In this document: piece after piece, positions 21,104-32,050 of the stretch
Layout of the letters: each line of letters starts with the position of its first letter
How positions within the stretch are numbered: position 1 is the stretch's first letter
Assembly (NCBI GenBank): GCA_003260075.1
Contig: QLIY01000059.1
Coordinates: 164,629 to 228,628 of the forward strand
Direction of reading: 5' to 3'
Length of the DNA stretch: 64,000 bases
DNA from: Phallusia mammillata
Lineage: Eukaryota; Chordata; Ascidiacea; Phlebobranchia; Ascidiidae
Notes under the pieces: model-generated
What the model saw: only the letters and a program-made list of their open reading frames with translations
Database searches by the model: none
Told to the model about the DNA's origin: nothing
Program-made: the position numbers and the translations under genes

Positions 21104-23600
21104 AAACATTTTTTAATACAATGACCCTGTCGAAAATGATAAACCTGCCACAGTTCCGATTGTGGATTTTTGTCTGGAATCCAGTTGGTTGTTAAAGATG
21201 CGTTTGGAATTTTACCACTTTAAAATAGCAAAAAAAGAAATAGGAAGCGTTTGTTGCCATGAATGTTTTTGTTGGTCTACTCAAACGGTTCCCAACCTTT
21301 CCAATGTAGTGACCCATTGATAACATTTGCTAAGTTGTGATGACCCCAAAAATAATATTAGTAGGCTATATATTAAAATTGACCATTTTTTACTCAAAAA
21401 TGCAGTGGTTCGTGAGTTATTTTACTGGGGCTAGTGTTCCATGGCCTAAAAGGAGTTGGAAACCACTGCCTTAGGCGACCCCAGGTTGGGAACCTCTGGT
21501 CTACTCAAAAGTACAGGGTTATTAATGTTGGATTAAGAAAAAAAGCCTTACCATTGCATTCAAAATTTTTCCATGACTCCCCAGGAAACACTGCATGGGC
21601 AACATATGCACTGACTGATGCTGCTCCCTTATCCCACATTTCATCAATACATTTATGAAGTGTTGTACCGGTCATTATCAGGTCATCAACTATGACCACA
21701 TGCTTACCCTTTGGGCTACCCTCCACAATTGTGACCGTTCTAAAAGAAGAGTTTGTAATACAAAAGGCAAATCCATGCTCTGAAGTATAATTTTATCAAC
21801 ACAGTTTACTTTGAATGTTAAATAACTATGTTGCCTAAAACAGAGTTAGTCAACTGTCTTGCAAAACCATCTGACACATTTTGCTTTGCAATCAGCAAAT
21901 GCATTTAAAAAAAAACTTGGGGTAATTGTTTTAGACTAATAAACAACGAAACAATAAAATGCTCCAGTATTTCTATATTTAACTTTCAACTTGTCTTGGA
22001 CAACAACTATACCTTTGATCTCCATTTCTTGTTTTAATACACCTCACAAGTGCATAGTCACTGAAATGTGAGTGAAATCGTTTGTGTGCACCTTCATCAG
22101 GAAAAGCAATTGCAATGGACTGAGTAGTTGGTTGAAAACTTTTAAGTTCCTTTAGGAAACTGGGAATGGTTGTGCATAGTAGAGGGATGATGTTATCAGA
22201 AAAGTAAAATCTTTCCTGGTAAAAAATAGTAGTGTTTAACGGGGTTAGAAGTTTGGTTGTAACACAGCGTGAACTATATTATCTTGAAAGAGTTTTAAGA
22301 ATCTTTAAACATTTTAATCTTTTCACTAACCAAGATAAAATAGACAATCAAAAAAGATTTCTCAATCAAATTGAAGAAGGAAAAGTATGTTTTAAAATTA
22401 TTAAAGCCAACAACCTTAACATATCGCATTCATTTTTACATTAACCAAACATTTTACATTCTTTACATTTACATTTTTTGTACTGATACCTGCAGAGCAT
22501 GAATATCAAAGATCATCAAGCGTGTAGGGCCCATTGCTGAAAGTGGTGTGGATGACAATATCCTTGCCATTGTTGATGCAGTTGCAACCTGCCCTTCAGT
22601 ATCCACTCTTTCCATTGTGCCAGTGGGAAAGTAAGGAAGGATAAAGATTAATGATCTGCCAAAAACCAAAAGTGTGTAAAAAAATCTTCCAAAGAAAAAC
22701 TATACCTGGCCTTAATTCAATGATTCAGGATGACATACTATGTATTGGGTTTCATTTTGTCATGTATTTGGGTTTAAAAATTTTATCCAAAACATACCTT
22801 ACTGAACAGCGAGGCAATGCATACAGCAAAGAAATCTGTTCAAATAATACTTGTGGTGAATGAAAGCTTCCAAGAAAAACTACATGTTTACCCACAGACT
22901 GCTGAATATTCTGAAAATAAAACATTTGTCACAGGAATAAGGTCTATGTCCAGATAAAAAAGGCCAAATAAAAGCATATTTTAAGATGAAGAACCAATTT
23001 TGTTTTCATCAAGTAATGTACAGACATCAAGCAAAAAACAAAAATGGTTTGAATACGAATTCCTCTAATAAGCATATCTTGTACCTTATGTCAAATAGCT
23101 CCCCTGCATTTAGATTTTGATATAATATACATGTGTACCTTGATAAAAAGATTTGGGTATCCATCTGGAAAAGTGTTCCAAACAACATCTTCACAGAAAG
23201 TGACCTTGATTGCAGATGAATCAGCATCTAAACATAACCATGCAAATTACTATATGGATTTTGCATTTTCATTTTTTGATTTTGCAAAAATGAGCATTTT
23301 TACGTTTGAAGAGTATTAATGCAATTGCAAATTCAGTTTTAACATTAGGTATTTTATTTGTAGTTTGTTTGAAAATGATTTATCTATGTGCAACCAAACG
23401 TATGTAGGCGTGATTTCGAAGTTTTGTTATTAAAAATAAGGGCATTAATCTCAAAAGAGGAACTAAACCAACGGATTATTATTTCACAGACACAGACGTC
23501 CATTATGAAAATCAATACCTCTTCGGGTTAGCTCCGAAATTTCCGTACCTAGTTCCTTCGTTGAACAGTGACAATACAGAATGACATCCTTTTTAAACAT
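20883..23600 (-). CDS. Class II-type ribose-phosphate pyrophosphokinase (PRPP synthetase)
   Basis: Seven exons on the minus strand join to 328 codons plus stop: 23600-23519, 23227-23139, 22910-22798, 22655-22490, 22215-22013, 21739-21552, 21028-20883. The enzyme makes PRPP from ribose 5-phosphate and ATP for nucleotide synthesis. Motifs follow the plant PRS3/PRS4 type: FPDGYPNLFIK, SPQVLFEQISLLYALPR, YFPTGTMERVDTEGQVATA, FDIHALQERFYF (class I enzymes have DLHASQ instead), AIAFPDEGAHKRFH, and the PRPP loop VVIVDDLIMTGTTL at 232-245. The C-terminus has FWITNSLP and FKLLSLAESIVESL. Length is close to the plant enzymes. Some ten codons upstream of the ATG are also open to an acceptor at about 23631, so the start could be further 5'. 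Introns hold a hAT element and a 65-C run. Confidence 0.9.
21037..21101. repeat. Run of 65 C
   Basis: An uninterrupted poly-C tract starts 9 bases from the last-exon acceptor of the PRPP synthetase gene (poly-G in the sense orientation). It may be a stack of assembly linkers or an overestimated homopolymer. It is open as a Pro run on the plus strand but is not coding. Confidence 0.9.
21283..21498. mobile_element. hAT-type MITE in PRPP synthetase intron, TSD GTCTACTC
   Basis: Ends are AAACGGTTCCCAACC (mutated first bases) and GGTTGGGAACCTCTG. Perfect 8-bp duplications GTCTACTC flank it at 21275-21282 and 21499-21506. It lies in the last intron of the gene. Confidence 0.82.
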
Positions 23601-24305
23601 TTCAACAGTTTCGATCGACTGTAACTTGCCTGCAAAACGAAATTCAACAAACCAGCACTTGAAGAACTGAACTTTGGTTTCGAGGCCGGGTAATACCCTG
23701 TACTATTGTTCGAAACGTTTCGTATTTCCTTTGAAGAGCGGGAAGATATGTACCAACTTATATTAACTATATTTTGATAAAGCTTCTGTGGGTCATTTTT
23801 TGTTTGTAAACTTTCAAGCGTTTTAAGTTTGTGTTATAACCACTGTCGTTTGCGATATGCTTTTTACCAAGTGACTCAACGCGATCGACGCCGACCTAGC
23901 ACAAAGTTAACTTGTCCCCCCCCCCCTGTCGTTTGCGATATGCTTTTTACCAAGTGACTCAACGCGATCGACGAGATTGAACCTGGGTGTTTGATCAATG
24001 TATATCACAATAGAATGACAGTAATTAAATACGTCACTTTTGACGAAGAGAGGGAACATTCTGCCCGGTAAAAATGTTTTTTTATCATCTCAAATCCGCT
24101 GCAAGATGTTTCCAATGCTTGCCCCCCCCCCGAACCTGAACCGAACCTGAACCCGTATGACAAGCGGTTCGACTCCCTGCTTGTGAGTGAGTATGCATTT
24201 CATCTTTTCTTCTCTATTGTCACAAAATAAAGTTTGTTTTCGCTTTTAGATAGTAAGCATCTTATTGAAAATATTGATTGCAGTATTGATTCAGACCCTA
24301 ATAGG
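23601..24305. other. 5' flank of the PRPP synthetase gene
   Basis: Intergenic. It contains a 47-base direct duplication (23846-23892 and 23927-23973) joined by C11, and another C10 run at 24122-24131 without a clear duplicate beside it. No gene seen. Confidence 0.45.
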
Positions 24306-24313
24306 GCCTAGGC

Positions 24314-25308
24314 CAGTGGTTCTCAAACTTTTTCATTATTTTTTTCAAAACGGTCCCTTTGCCATTATTGCGAGGGCTCGCGGTCTTTGAGCCTGAATGT
24401 GTAGGCTATTAGAGAAAAACGAAAGTTGATTGCAGGATTTAAGCCAGTTATGCAAAAGTGCGCATAAAAATGACCCAAACACAGAATATAACAGGGCTGC
24501 TTTAAAATACGCAATCTACTAAAAAAACTAACTAAGATGTTGACGGTTCCCCCCCCCCTTGAGCCTGAATGTGTAGGCTATTAGAGAAAAACGAAAGTTG
24601 ATTGCAAGATTTAAGCCAGTTATGCAAAAGTGCGCATAACAATGATCCAAACACAGAATATAACAGGGCTGCTTTAAAATACGCAATCTACGCAATCTAC
24701 TAAAAAAACTAACTAAGATGTTGACGGTTTAGGGCTATTAGGGTCTGGGTGAAGGTTTTTAACAAAAATAACTATATAATTTAATCTCAGATACCTTTTG
24801 GGCTTAATTTTCTTACATATGTTAACATGCGGCACCATACGGTATTTAGTACCACTTTCAACACACATGTGAATATTACGCCTAAACTGGACATCTAAAA
24901 CTAAATTATAGTGTTATATTTATTATAAACCCTCACCCAGACCCTAAAAGCCCTAACCGTCAACATTTTTAAAAGTTGCATAGGTTTTATAAGTAGATTG
25001 CGTATAGATTGCGTAGCTTGCGTAGATTGCGTATTTTAGAGGAGCCCCATGTGACATCACAAACAAAACAAAAACACATTACGATTGTGCGCGAACAATT
25101 GCATGTTTGTTAGTTGTCATGCATTAAAGGCTATTGTTTAGCAATGGAAACAGTCGATTTTCTCAATTCCTCTTTGATTTAAACTTATTCAGTGGCACAA
25201 ACTGACGCCAAATAAGATTATAGAAATACTTCAACCTTTTCGCAGTCCCCCCAAAATTGCCTCACGGACCCCTAAAAAGGACCGCGGACCCCAGTTTGAG
25301 AAACGCTG
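24314..25308. mobile_element. Large palindromic hAT-type element, TSD GCCTAGGC
   Basis: Ends are CAGTGGTTCTCAAACT and AGTTTGAGAAACGCTG. Perfect 8-bp duplications GCCTAGGC lie at 24306-24313 and 25309-25316. Its halves are extended imperfect inverted repeats: GTTGACGGTTTAGGGC and GGGTCTGGGTGA on the left return as TCACCCAGACCC and GCCCTAACCGTCAAC on the right, and AATACGCAATCTAC returns as GTAGATTGCGTATT. Part of the left half is duplicated across a C10 run (24549-24558). No coding frame. Confidence 0.9.
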
Positions 25309-25316
25309 GCCTAGGC

Positions 25317-26740
25317 CAAGGGCACGCTGTATGTTCTAATGAAATCGGTTTCCGAATGGCGGGTAAAATTTCACAGGTATGAACTTAATTGATCCTAAAA
25401 ACTGCATACTATTTCAAAAAACGTAGCCTACTTATTTTAGGGTTGTTTTCCGTTTTAAACGTTTTACCCTTGCAGCGTTAATTAACTCTGGGGCTTCAAA
25501 CTTTTACAGGATTGCTTTTTCACAACTAACATACTGTTAAAGAATATAGGCCAACCATTTTTTACAGGTTTACCATTTTTTACAGGCGAACAAATCTTAT
25601 AGAACACTTATGAAACAAAATGCGTGTGCCAGTCTCTTTACACTTTCGTTGTCGTGAATACGAACAACTTGTGTTTTTCCCAGTGTTGCCTACAATTAAC
25701 CGTGAAGTTGAACATGGTGATTGACTAAGCTTCGTATTTGCAAACGTGCACACTTATGTTTTTGTTTTGTTACTGAATAACAAATGAAGTCATTTTTAAG
25801 TCAGAGCGACTTTTAATTGCCAACTTGTGTGTGGATGCATGTGAATTTATGTTCGAAGAGCCCCCCCCCCTTTTACAGGCGAACAAATCTTATAGAACAC
25901 TTATGAAACAAAATGCGTATTGCAGCGTTGTGCCCACTATTGTAATGATATTTCTGAGTTGCTTGTAGTTTTCTTAACTGTGACATTGCAAAGGCAACAC
26001 GAACTTGCATCTTTTCTATCTCTTGCTGTTAAGGTATTTGTTTCATGAAGAAAATTCGTAACCATATCCCTAACTGAGTGTACACTTTCGTTGTCGTGAA
26101 TACGAACCACAGATTATGTAAAACAGCGAACGGCATTTGGAAAGACACTTTCCTAGTTGCAAACTATTCAACATATGCTGGCTGAGTTTCTTTGCTTGTT
26201 TTCAGTGCCAACATGCATAAAACACTAGTTTCTTTTCTTTTAAATCATCTGGCACAAACCACTATTACTCACAAAAAAGGTTGTCGACCGCAGATGCAGT
26301 GTCATGTGGCCGTTTAGTTACCCCCCCCCCCAAACCACTATTACTCACAAAAAAGGTTGTCGACCGCAGATGCAGTGTTATGTGGCCGTTTAGTTATGAC
26401 TAGGGCAATTATTTTTTGACTTGTGAAAATCCCCCCCCCCTTCAATTTGTAGGTCAAAAATTTTCGTTTTTTAGGTCAAAAAATAATTTTATTTGACCTA
26501 AAGACATACGTTTTGTCAATATAAGTGACGTTTTGTCAAACAACTTCATCATATTGTCTAAAGAAAATGATATACATCATTGCATGCATATATGCTGGCA
26601 ACAAATGGTCACAATAAGCTGGTTGTGGCGTCACAGTCCTTTGATCTAACAATGGGTCTCATGGGAACTTGCAGTTTTGCGGTATTTTTCTTGAAATTTC
26701 ATTTTGTAAACGGACGCAATATTATATGCTCCCGTGCAAA
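25317..26740. other. Intergenic with linker-type duplications
   Basis: Non-coding. Direct copies flank C10 or C11 runs at 25861-25870 (25573 block repeated from 25871) and 26321-26331 (26256 block repeated). A third run at 26431-26440 lies within a short inverted repeat (AATTATTTTTTGAC and GTCAAAAAATAATTT). No gene seen. Confidence 0.5.
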
Positions 26741-29700
26741 ATGGCGTATTTCGACTCGTGGAAGCGTTGGGCGAGAGAAGAAAAGATTTTTATACCGATG
26801 CCTTATCTTGGAATGGCTGAAGAAGGGTAAGAAGCAGTGAAAACGCAACAACTTTTGTCGTTCAATTGGGTTTCAATAAAAAAATCATTTTTTTGCAGGA
26901 GCCTTGACTTGAGAATATCATATATCCTGTTCAGGTAAATACTCTTATGGTTACTAGCACTATAGTTGCCGCAAGCGGACGATGGTTGATGTAGGGCAAA
27001 TAATATTTAACGAAAAGAGTCCCATAATTGGATTTTTACAAAACTTTTGGCATTAAAGTAGATTACCTCTGTTTAAGAGGGGGCTAACACCAGTGGAAAT
27101 GATTTTTTTGGTATTTTCCCGTTTTGGGGGCGCATTTTCAAGAGCAGAGGACCCAGCGGCCAAACTGTATATAGCTGTCAAACATATCCTGGTCACATAA
27201 TATGCAAAAAAGGACATGGTATTTTTTTCCCAACAGGCGAGCTGTTTTAATCGGTGCCTTATCGACGAACGGACATTACACTGCCCAGCATTGTTATCCG
27301 ACAAAGGTTGGTTTTATCATGTTTAACCTAATGACGTATTTTTCAACGTAATGGCGTCATTAATGCTACTTTTCGCTTTTCAGATAAGGTTGTGGAGACT
27401 TGTAAGACTGATTCTGGAAATATATGGTTCTGGTTCGGTCTAAAACCCGAAAAAGATTTCTCCAGTGAGAAAAACCTACCGGGTATGGGTTTTTAAGAAC
27501 ACTAGACACTTTTTTTATCAACACTTTGTTTTACAAGCTTTCGACTACATGTTAGCACTAACATTTCTTACATTAACAAGAGAATAGCTCTTAAACACTG
27601 TTCATTAACTACGTATATTTTATGCGCAGGTGGACTGCTGGTTGATCCTGGCTACAGGTGTTGGGTTGTCACTCACCCCACCGACTCACAGTATGTTTTG
27701 ATGCCGGCAAAAAATGTTATTCTATACCAAACCGGGCGCCCGGTTCGTCAACCGTCTATGTACTTGAATGCCTTCGTCAAAGGCCTGGCAAATGTGCAAA
27801 CATCAACCCAAGTAAAAAAGGCGAGCAATGCGGAAAAAGTGACAAGGAAAAGGGACGAAAGGTTATCACAAATGGGTGCAACAGATGAAGCAGCAAGAAA
27901 GGATTTAGCTTTTTCCACAACCTCTAAACCTGTATTTGGTCAAGTGAAAAAATTCAACCAATCTCTTTGTGATTTGTTGGCAAGTCAGATTTCGCCTTGT
28001 CAACCACCCCACTTGGCGAGAAATAAGGTTAAAAAGGAGCAGTTAGAAGCAAAAGTCTGTCCATCGAAACCTATTGGTAGTCTGACCTTTCCGGTGGGAA
28101 ATTGGTATCATTTCAATTCTACGGCGGGGGGGGGGCAATGTTATTCTATACCAAACCGGGCGCCCGGTTCGTCAACCGTCTATGTACTTGAATGCCTTCG
28201 TCAAAGGCCTGGCAAATGTGCAAACATCAACCCAAGTAAAAAAGGCGAGCAATGCGGAAAAAGTGACAAGGAAAAGGGACGAAAGGTTATCACAAATGGG
28301 TGCAACAGATGAAGCAGCAAGAAAGGATTTAGCTTTTTCCACAACCTCTAAACCTGTATTTGGTCAAGTGAAAAAGTTCAACCAATCTCTTTGTGATTTG
28401 TTGGCAAGTCAGATTTCGCCTTGTCAACCACCCCACTTGGCGAGAAATAAGGTTAAAAAGGAGCAGTTAGAAGCAAAAGTCGTTTCATCGAAACCTATTG
28501 ATAGTCTGACCTTTCCGGTGGGAAATTGGTATCATTTCAATTCTACGGCAAAGACCGTTATGAAAAATGCCAGCACACAAACGCCTTCGATGAAAGCTAT
28601 CAGACAAAAAATTCAGGCAAGACGGTTAAACCTAAAATCCCACTCTCAACAGAAAGGAGAATCGGAAGTGAACACAAACAATTTCAACCCAGAGGATAGT
28701 AAAAACATTGCTGCAAAGAAAGACGAAAAAGAAGTCGACACTACAACTGAGGAAGGTGAGGTCCATGATACACGCAAAGCAGAAAAACAGGTCGACAGTA
28801 CAACTGAGGAAAGTGAGGTCCATGATACACGCAAAGCAGAACAACAGGTCGACAATATAGCTGAGGAAAGTGAGGTCCATGATACACGCAAAGCAGAAAA
28901 ACAGGTCGACAATATAGCTGAGGAAAGTGAGGTCCATGATACACGCAAAGCAGAAAAACAGGTCGACAATATAGCTGAGGAAAGTGAGGTCCATGATACA
29001 CGCAAAGCAGAAAAACAGGTCGACAATATAGCTGAGGAAAGTGAGGTCCATGATACACGCAAAGCAGAAAAACAGGTCGACAATATAGCTGAGGAAAGTG
29101 AGGTCCATGATACACGCAAAGCAGAAAAACAGGTCGACAATATAGCTGAGGAAAGTGAGGTCCATGATACACGCAAAGCAGAAAAACAGGTCGACAATAT
29201 AGCTGAGGAAAGTGAGGTCCATGATACACGCAAAGCAGAAAAACAGGTCGACAATATAGCTGAGGAAAGTGAGGTCCATGATACACGCAAAGCAGAAAAA
29301 CAGGTCGACAATATAGCTGAGGAAAGTGAGGTCCATGATACACGCAAAGCAGAAAAACAGGTCGACAATATAGCTGAGGAAAGTGAGGTCCATGATACAC
29401 GCAAAGCAGAAAAACAGGTCGACAATATAGCTGAGGAAAGTGAGGTCCATGATACACGCAAAGCAGAAAAACAGGTCGACAATATAGCTGAGGAAAGTGA
29501 GGTCCATGATACACGCAAAGCAGAAAAACAGGTCGACAATATAGCTGAGGAAAGTGAGGTCCATGATACACGCAAAGCAGAAAAACAGGTCGACAATATA
29601 GCTGAGGAAAGTGAGGTCCATGATACACGCAAAGCAGAAAAACAGGTCGACAATATAGCTGAGGAAAGTGAGGTCCATGATACACGCAAAGCAGAAAAAC

Positions 29701-30356
29701 AGGTCGACAATATAGCTGAGGAAAGTGAGGTCCATGATACACGCAAAGCAGAAAAACAGGTCGACAATATAGCTGAGGAAAGTGAGGTCCATGATACACG
29801 CAAAGCAGAAAAACAGGTCGACAATATAGCTGAGGAAAGTGAGGTCCATGATACACGCAAAGCAGAAAAACAGGTCGACAATATAGCTGAGGAAAGTGAG
29901 GTCCATGATACACGCAAAGCAGAAAAACAGGTCGACAATATAGCTGAGGAAAGTGAGGTCCATGATACACGCAAAGCAGAAAAACAGGTCGACAATATAG
30001 CTGAGGAAAGTGAGGTCCATGATACACGCAAAGCAGAAAAACAGGTCGACAATATAGCTGAGGAAGGTGAGGTCCATGATACACGCAAAGCAGAAAAACA
30101 GGTCGACAGTATAGCTGAGGAAAGTGAGGTTCATGATACACGCAAAGCAGAAAAACAGGTCGACAATATAGCTGAGGAAAGTGAGATTCATGATACACGC
30201 AAAGCAAAAAAACAGGTCGACAATATAGCTGAGGAAAGTGAGATTCATGATACACGCAAAGCAGAAAAACGGGTCGATAGTACAGCCGAGGAAAGTGGGG
30301 TCCATAGAATTGCAACCCCTGACACCAGCAAAGCAAAGAAAAAGAGAAAAAAATAA
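26741..30356 (+). CDS. Unrecognised protein with 28 x 19-residue repeats (broken by duplication)
   Basis: I do not recognise this gene. Exons by phase: 26741-26826, 26899-26934, 27237-27310, 27384-27482, then 27630 to the stop at 30354-30356. The donor at 27310 is weak but is the only one that keeps the frame open. The N-terminal part (about 100 residues) starts MAYFDSWKRWAREEKIF and includes GNIWFWFGLKPEKDFSS and PGYRCWVVTHP. Next comes a basic linker, then 28 units of VDNIAEESEVHDTRKAEKQ, then a KAKKKRKK end that could act as a nuclear signal. As assembled the last exon is frameshifted, because 27713-28125 is repeated at 28137-28549 across ten G; with only one copy the frame is continuous. 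The repeats are charged, probably helical or disordered. Function unknown. Confidence 0.65.
27713..28549 (+). repeat. Direct duplication inside the last exon, joined by ten G
   Basis: 27713-28125 and 28137-28549 are the same 413 bases with a handful of SNPs, for example GTCTGTCCATCG versus GTCGTTTCATCG and CTATTGGTAG versus CTATTGATAG. Between them is G10 (28126-28135). The offset is 424 bases, so the reading frame shifts. This is best read as two alleles in series. Confidence 0.85.
28734..30329 (+). repeat. 57-bp coding minisatellite, 28 units
   Basis: The repeat start GTCGAC recurs at a strict 57-bp spacing from 28734; the last, degenerate start (GTCGAT) is at 30273, exactly 27 periods later. 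Central units are identical at the DNA level including third positions. Variation (VDTTTEEG, VDSTTEES, GEVHD, SEIHD, KAKKQ) is confined to the first two and last five or so units. As 57 is divisible by three, other frames stay open too, which creates long false ORFs on the minus strand. Confidence 0.97.
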
Positions 30357-31138
30357 GCGACGGTGTTGTAAGTTTTGTTGCATACAGTGAAGGCATTTGC
30401 CAACATGCACAGCCATCAGCAGCAACACAGACAGTTTTAATTAATTTTATTTTATTCGAGTAAAACCGTTACAACATTTAGTTGCCCATCGCAGGTAACG
30501 AGAAGCCGACCCGTGTTCATTTTTACCGCCATTAAACCACCCGTTAAAGTACTTTTTCGCCTGTGCTTGTTGCACTAATTGTTCGGTAACAAAAAAGGAA
30601 TAGATCGCTCTTGGCATTTTTCAGAGTTTGCTTTCGTTTTTTTTTCATGTTTTTTATCGCTTTTCTGTCGTTTTATGCGTCATTTACTGGTCTAAGCGTA
30701 TTAAACTATTTTTTCGTGCCAATTGTCTGCTCAATGTTGCGTTTTTAATGCTGTTTCAAGACCTGGATTTCACCGTTTGGAGCTGCTGGTTGTTAGGTTG
30801 TCTAATTTAAAATGCAAAAAAGGCGAAATGGGCGTTTCTATCGATCCCTCGTCGAGCATCGATACAAATTGGCCCGCTTGCTTGCTTGCGACAATGAACC
30901 ATATGTTTGACTTTCAAGATATAGAAAAAAGATGTGGGTTTCAACTGTATATGTATAACCGAGGTAAACTTTTTCAATGGTTTATCCCCGTGTCAAGTTT
31001 GATAGTGTCTGTAATACATTCGGGTGATGTTAGGATATCGGGTGTTGGTTTTTTCGCCGATGTTTCATCGAAAATTCGCGAACATATGCTTGGAGTCAAT
31101 TGACAAGATGATATGCATAACGATTTTTATCTCAGTTT
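30357..31138. other. Spacer with a 92-codon ORF of unclear status
   Basis: After the repeat gene, an open frame from ATG 30828 to 31103 encodes 91 residues including CGFQLYMYNRGKLFQWF and VIHSGDVRISGVGFFADV. I do not recognise it and see no splice partner. It could be a small gene, an exon or chance. Confidence 0.3.
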
Positions 31139-31314
31139 AATGGTGAAAATAACGGCCCAAATTGACGTAAAAAGCGACATGCTTTATTGTTCAAACGTTT
31201 CGGCAAATGCTCATGCCATCATCATTGATATAAAAGGCCATATCAGTTACACTCGTTTATATACAATAAAGCATGTCGCTTTTTTCGTCTACTTGGGCCG
31301 TGATTTTCATCATT
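31139..31314. repeat. Long inverted repeat (foldback element), 52-bp arms
   Basis: 31139-31190 and 31263-31314 are inverted copies of about 52 bp with few mismatches. One arm reads AAAGCGACATGCTTTATTGT and the other ACAATAAAGCATGTCGCTTT. The loop is about 72 bp. Both ends sit in TTAA (GTTTAATGG and CATTAAAT), which fits a TTAA-target MITE. An N follows at 31319. Confidence 0.8.
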
Positions 31315-31319
31315 AAATN

Positions 31320-32050
31320 TCAGTTTCTTTTAAGTAAACAGGGTGCATTAGTTCGTCACAACAACTTTAAGGGTTCACCACGCCAAAAAAAGGTTCCAGA
31401 GCACTGAACTAGCCTACTTAAAAGCCAATGGTGAACAAGTTTCTGTGTCCTTCACTGTAAATCAAAAAGGTGGAGTTTACAAAACCCGAGGGGTGGTCCC
31501 AAATTTCCAAGCGGTGTTGGAGAATTCCACCCCCTGGGTTGTGGTGGAAAACTCCACGCATGATGTTTAACACCCGCTGGTGTGGTGATTCACACCAATA
31601 CCTGGTGTTTACCCACGGTCATTAGCCTACATATTTTCCTGCTTACACCCCTTGCATAGCCTTTTCCACTCAGAAAAAAACAACACAAACATAGGATTAT
31701 AAATCAAACAACATCTATTGAGATACAAAGAAATAAAAGAAACGAAGGATTTTTTGCGGTCTTTACACAAATTCAAAAGTGGTTGATAACCCTTTGTACA
31801 GACCTTCCCCTTTCACATGGCATTTTTAAAAGGAATGCCAAAAGTTGACCTTATACATTACAACATAAAATTGAGATTTCTTCGGCATTACAATTTATGT
31901 ACACTACACCCTCTTTAAATTTCTGTACACATTTATGTACAAATTATACACAAAAAGTACTTAGGGGTACTTTTAAAATATAATTGAATTGATGATATTA
32001 CCAAAATACAAAGTGGACTGTTATAACGAACTTTTGGGGTAAAATAATTA
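31320..32050. other. Non-coding, with a GGTGT-rich stretch
   Basis: Around 31470-31615 the motifs GGTGGAGTTT, GGTGTTGGAG, GTGGTGGAAAACTCCAC and GGTGTGGTGATTCACACC form several short imperfect palindromes. The rest is AT-rich. No gene seen. Confidence 0.35.

Noticed and set aside
20992-21195. Plus-strand protein with a poly-Pro run
   Set aside because: It is a translation of the 65-C tract opposite the last exon of the PRPP synthetase gene.
24150-24190. tRNA from GGTTCGACTCC at about 24165
   Set aside because: The B-box-like match is good, but the T stem does not pair and no acceptor or anticodon arm fits upstream.
28734-30329. CRISPR-like array
   Set aside because: Units are contiguous with no unique spacers and lie in an animal coding frame.
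28632-30428. Very long minus-strand open frames (480-598 codons) across the repeat array
   Set aside because: The 57-bp unit is a multiple of three, so any frame without a stop in one unit stays open throughout. The plus frame has upstream phased exons and the minus frames do not.
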